In this document: positions 63,887 through 64,000 of the stretch, piece by piece | How positions within the stretch are numbered: the first letter of the stretch is position 1 | How the letters are laid out: every line of letters starts with the position of its first letter | Assembly: GCA_024637295.1 (NCBI GenBank) | Contig: JAGXFL010000007.1 | Span: 37,526-101,525 of the forward strand | DNA from: Sulfuricurvum sp. | Lineage (GTDB): Bacteria; Campylobacterota; Campylobacteria; Campylobacterales; Sulfurimonadaceae | DNA: 64,000 bases | Direction of reading: 5' to 3' | Position numbers and translations under genes: made by a program | The notes under the pieces: model-generated | What the model was told of the DNA's origin: nothing | Database searches by the model: none | What the model saw: only the letters and a program-made list of their open reading frames with translations

Positions 63887-63892
63887 TATAAT
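63887..63892 (+). promoter_or_regulatory. -10 element of rpsA
   Basis: CGCTATAATC carries a perfect TATAAT 30 nt before the rpsA ATG, in a 73-bp spacer with A/T tracts upstream (CAAAAAACAAG, ATTTTTAC). AAGGGAATAGG is the ribosome site. Confidence 0.55.
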
Positions 63893-63921
63893 CAGCCAAT
63901 TTTAGTTACAAGGGAATAGGC

Positions 63922-64000
63922 ATGGCTTTCGATAACGAAGCATTTGAAGAAGAAAATTTTGCTGAAATGCTGGAGGCATCGTTCAAAGAGCAAGAATCCA
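63922..64000 (+). CDS. rpsA: 30S ribosomal protein S1, N-terminal fragment (partial)
   Basis: ATG 63922 opens a frame that runs off the right edge: MAFDNEAFEEENFAEMLEASFKEQES. The acidic start resembles the N-terminus of Campylobacterota S1 proteins. The gene order pheS-pheT-aroA-ispH-rpsA is the same as I recall in C. jejuni. Only 26 residues are visible, so the identification rests mainly on context. S1 binds mRNA and helps translation start. Confidence 0.75.
   Translation, partial: MAFDNEAFEEENFAEMLEASFKEQES

Noticed and set aside
1-64000. CRISPR arrays
   Set aside because: No regularly spaced repeats of 23-40 bp were seen, and there are no cas genes.

Overview
The window looks like chromosome of a free-living Campylobacterota (Epsilonproteobacteria) bacterium, probably near Sulfuricurvum/Sulfurimonas. 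The basis is gene order and content. The blocks ppiD-ftsA-ftsZ, rsmH-small membrane protein, ispB-hemA-proS-fxsA-hemC-ubiD and HIT / pheS-pheT-aroA-ispH-rpsA have the order I recall from Campylobacter jejuni. A large signalling load and a UbiD-type menaquinone decarboxylase fit an environmental relative. Genus is inference; no rRNA is present. No tRNA, rRNA, CRISPR array, transposase or prophage was seen.

Layout. 1-2.4 kb: tail of an unidentified gene, an ABC-F ATPase (uup) and a small membrane protein. 2.4-18.3 kb: a dense signal-transduction region. Four minus-strand genes (hybrid kinase, response regulator of unknown output, receiver-HD-GYP, 1154-aa hybrid kinase with Hpt) face a cheB-cheR pair. 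An EAL protein, a membrane diguanylate cyclase with two PAS domains, and a soluble double-sensor protein without an output domain follow. 18.5-23 kb: a NYN/PIN-like protein, tex, and a PP2C phosphatase/protein kinase fusion. 23-29.2 kb: a glycine-zipper protein, a cytoplasmic diguanylate cyclase, a DTW protein, then a YfiR-like protein and membrane diguanylate cyclase divergent from a TonB-dependent receptor. 29.2-34.2 kb: a hypothetical protein and a complete MacAB-TolC-type operon whose three junctions each overlap by 4 nt. 34.2-37.6 kb: M48 protease, prmC, a structured intergenic element, a DUF4149-like membrane protein and a lone MlaF-type ATPase. 37.6-40.3 kb: an AT-rich accessory patch with a zinc-ribbon membrane protein, a TPR protein and a PemK/MazF toxin-antitoxin pair. 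40.3-47.2 kb: a cell-division block (J-domain protein, ftsZ, ftsA, ppiD; divergent bioA, rsmH, ftsL-like). 47.3-55.6 kb: a tightly packed polyprenyl/haem/menaquinone operon. 55.7-64 kb: a small c-type cytochrome, argH, osmC-like, HIT, pheST, aroA, ispH and the first codons of rpsA.

How it works together. The first 27 kb holds five c-di-GMP enzymes (one HD-GYP, one EAL, three GGDEF) plus a YfiR-like regulator, two hybrid kinases and a CheB/CheR pair. The second half is mostly housekeeping: division, prenyl chain, haem, menaquinone, aromatic amino acid precursors and two tRNA synthetases. The most unusual items are the response regulator with an unrecognised 320-residue output region, the output-less double-sensor protein, a 26-codon leader ORF before cheB, tandem 11-bp repeats between the yfiR-like and TonB receptor genes, the four-hairpin element after prmC, and the AT-rich island.
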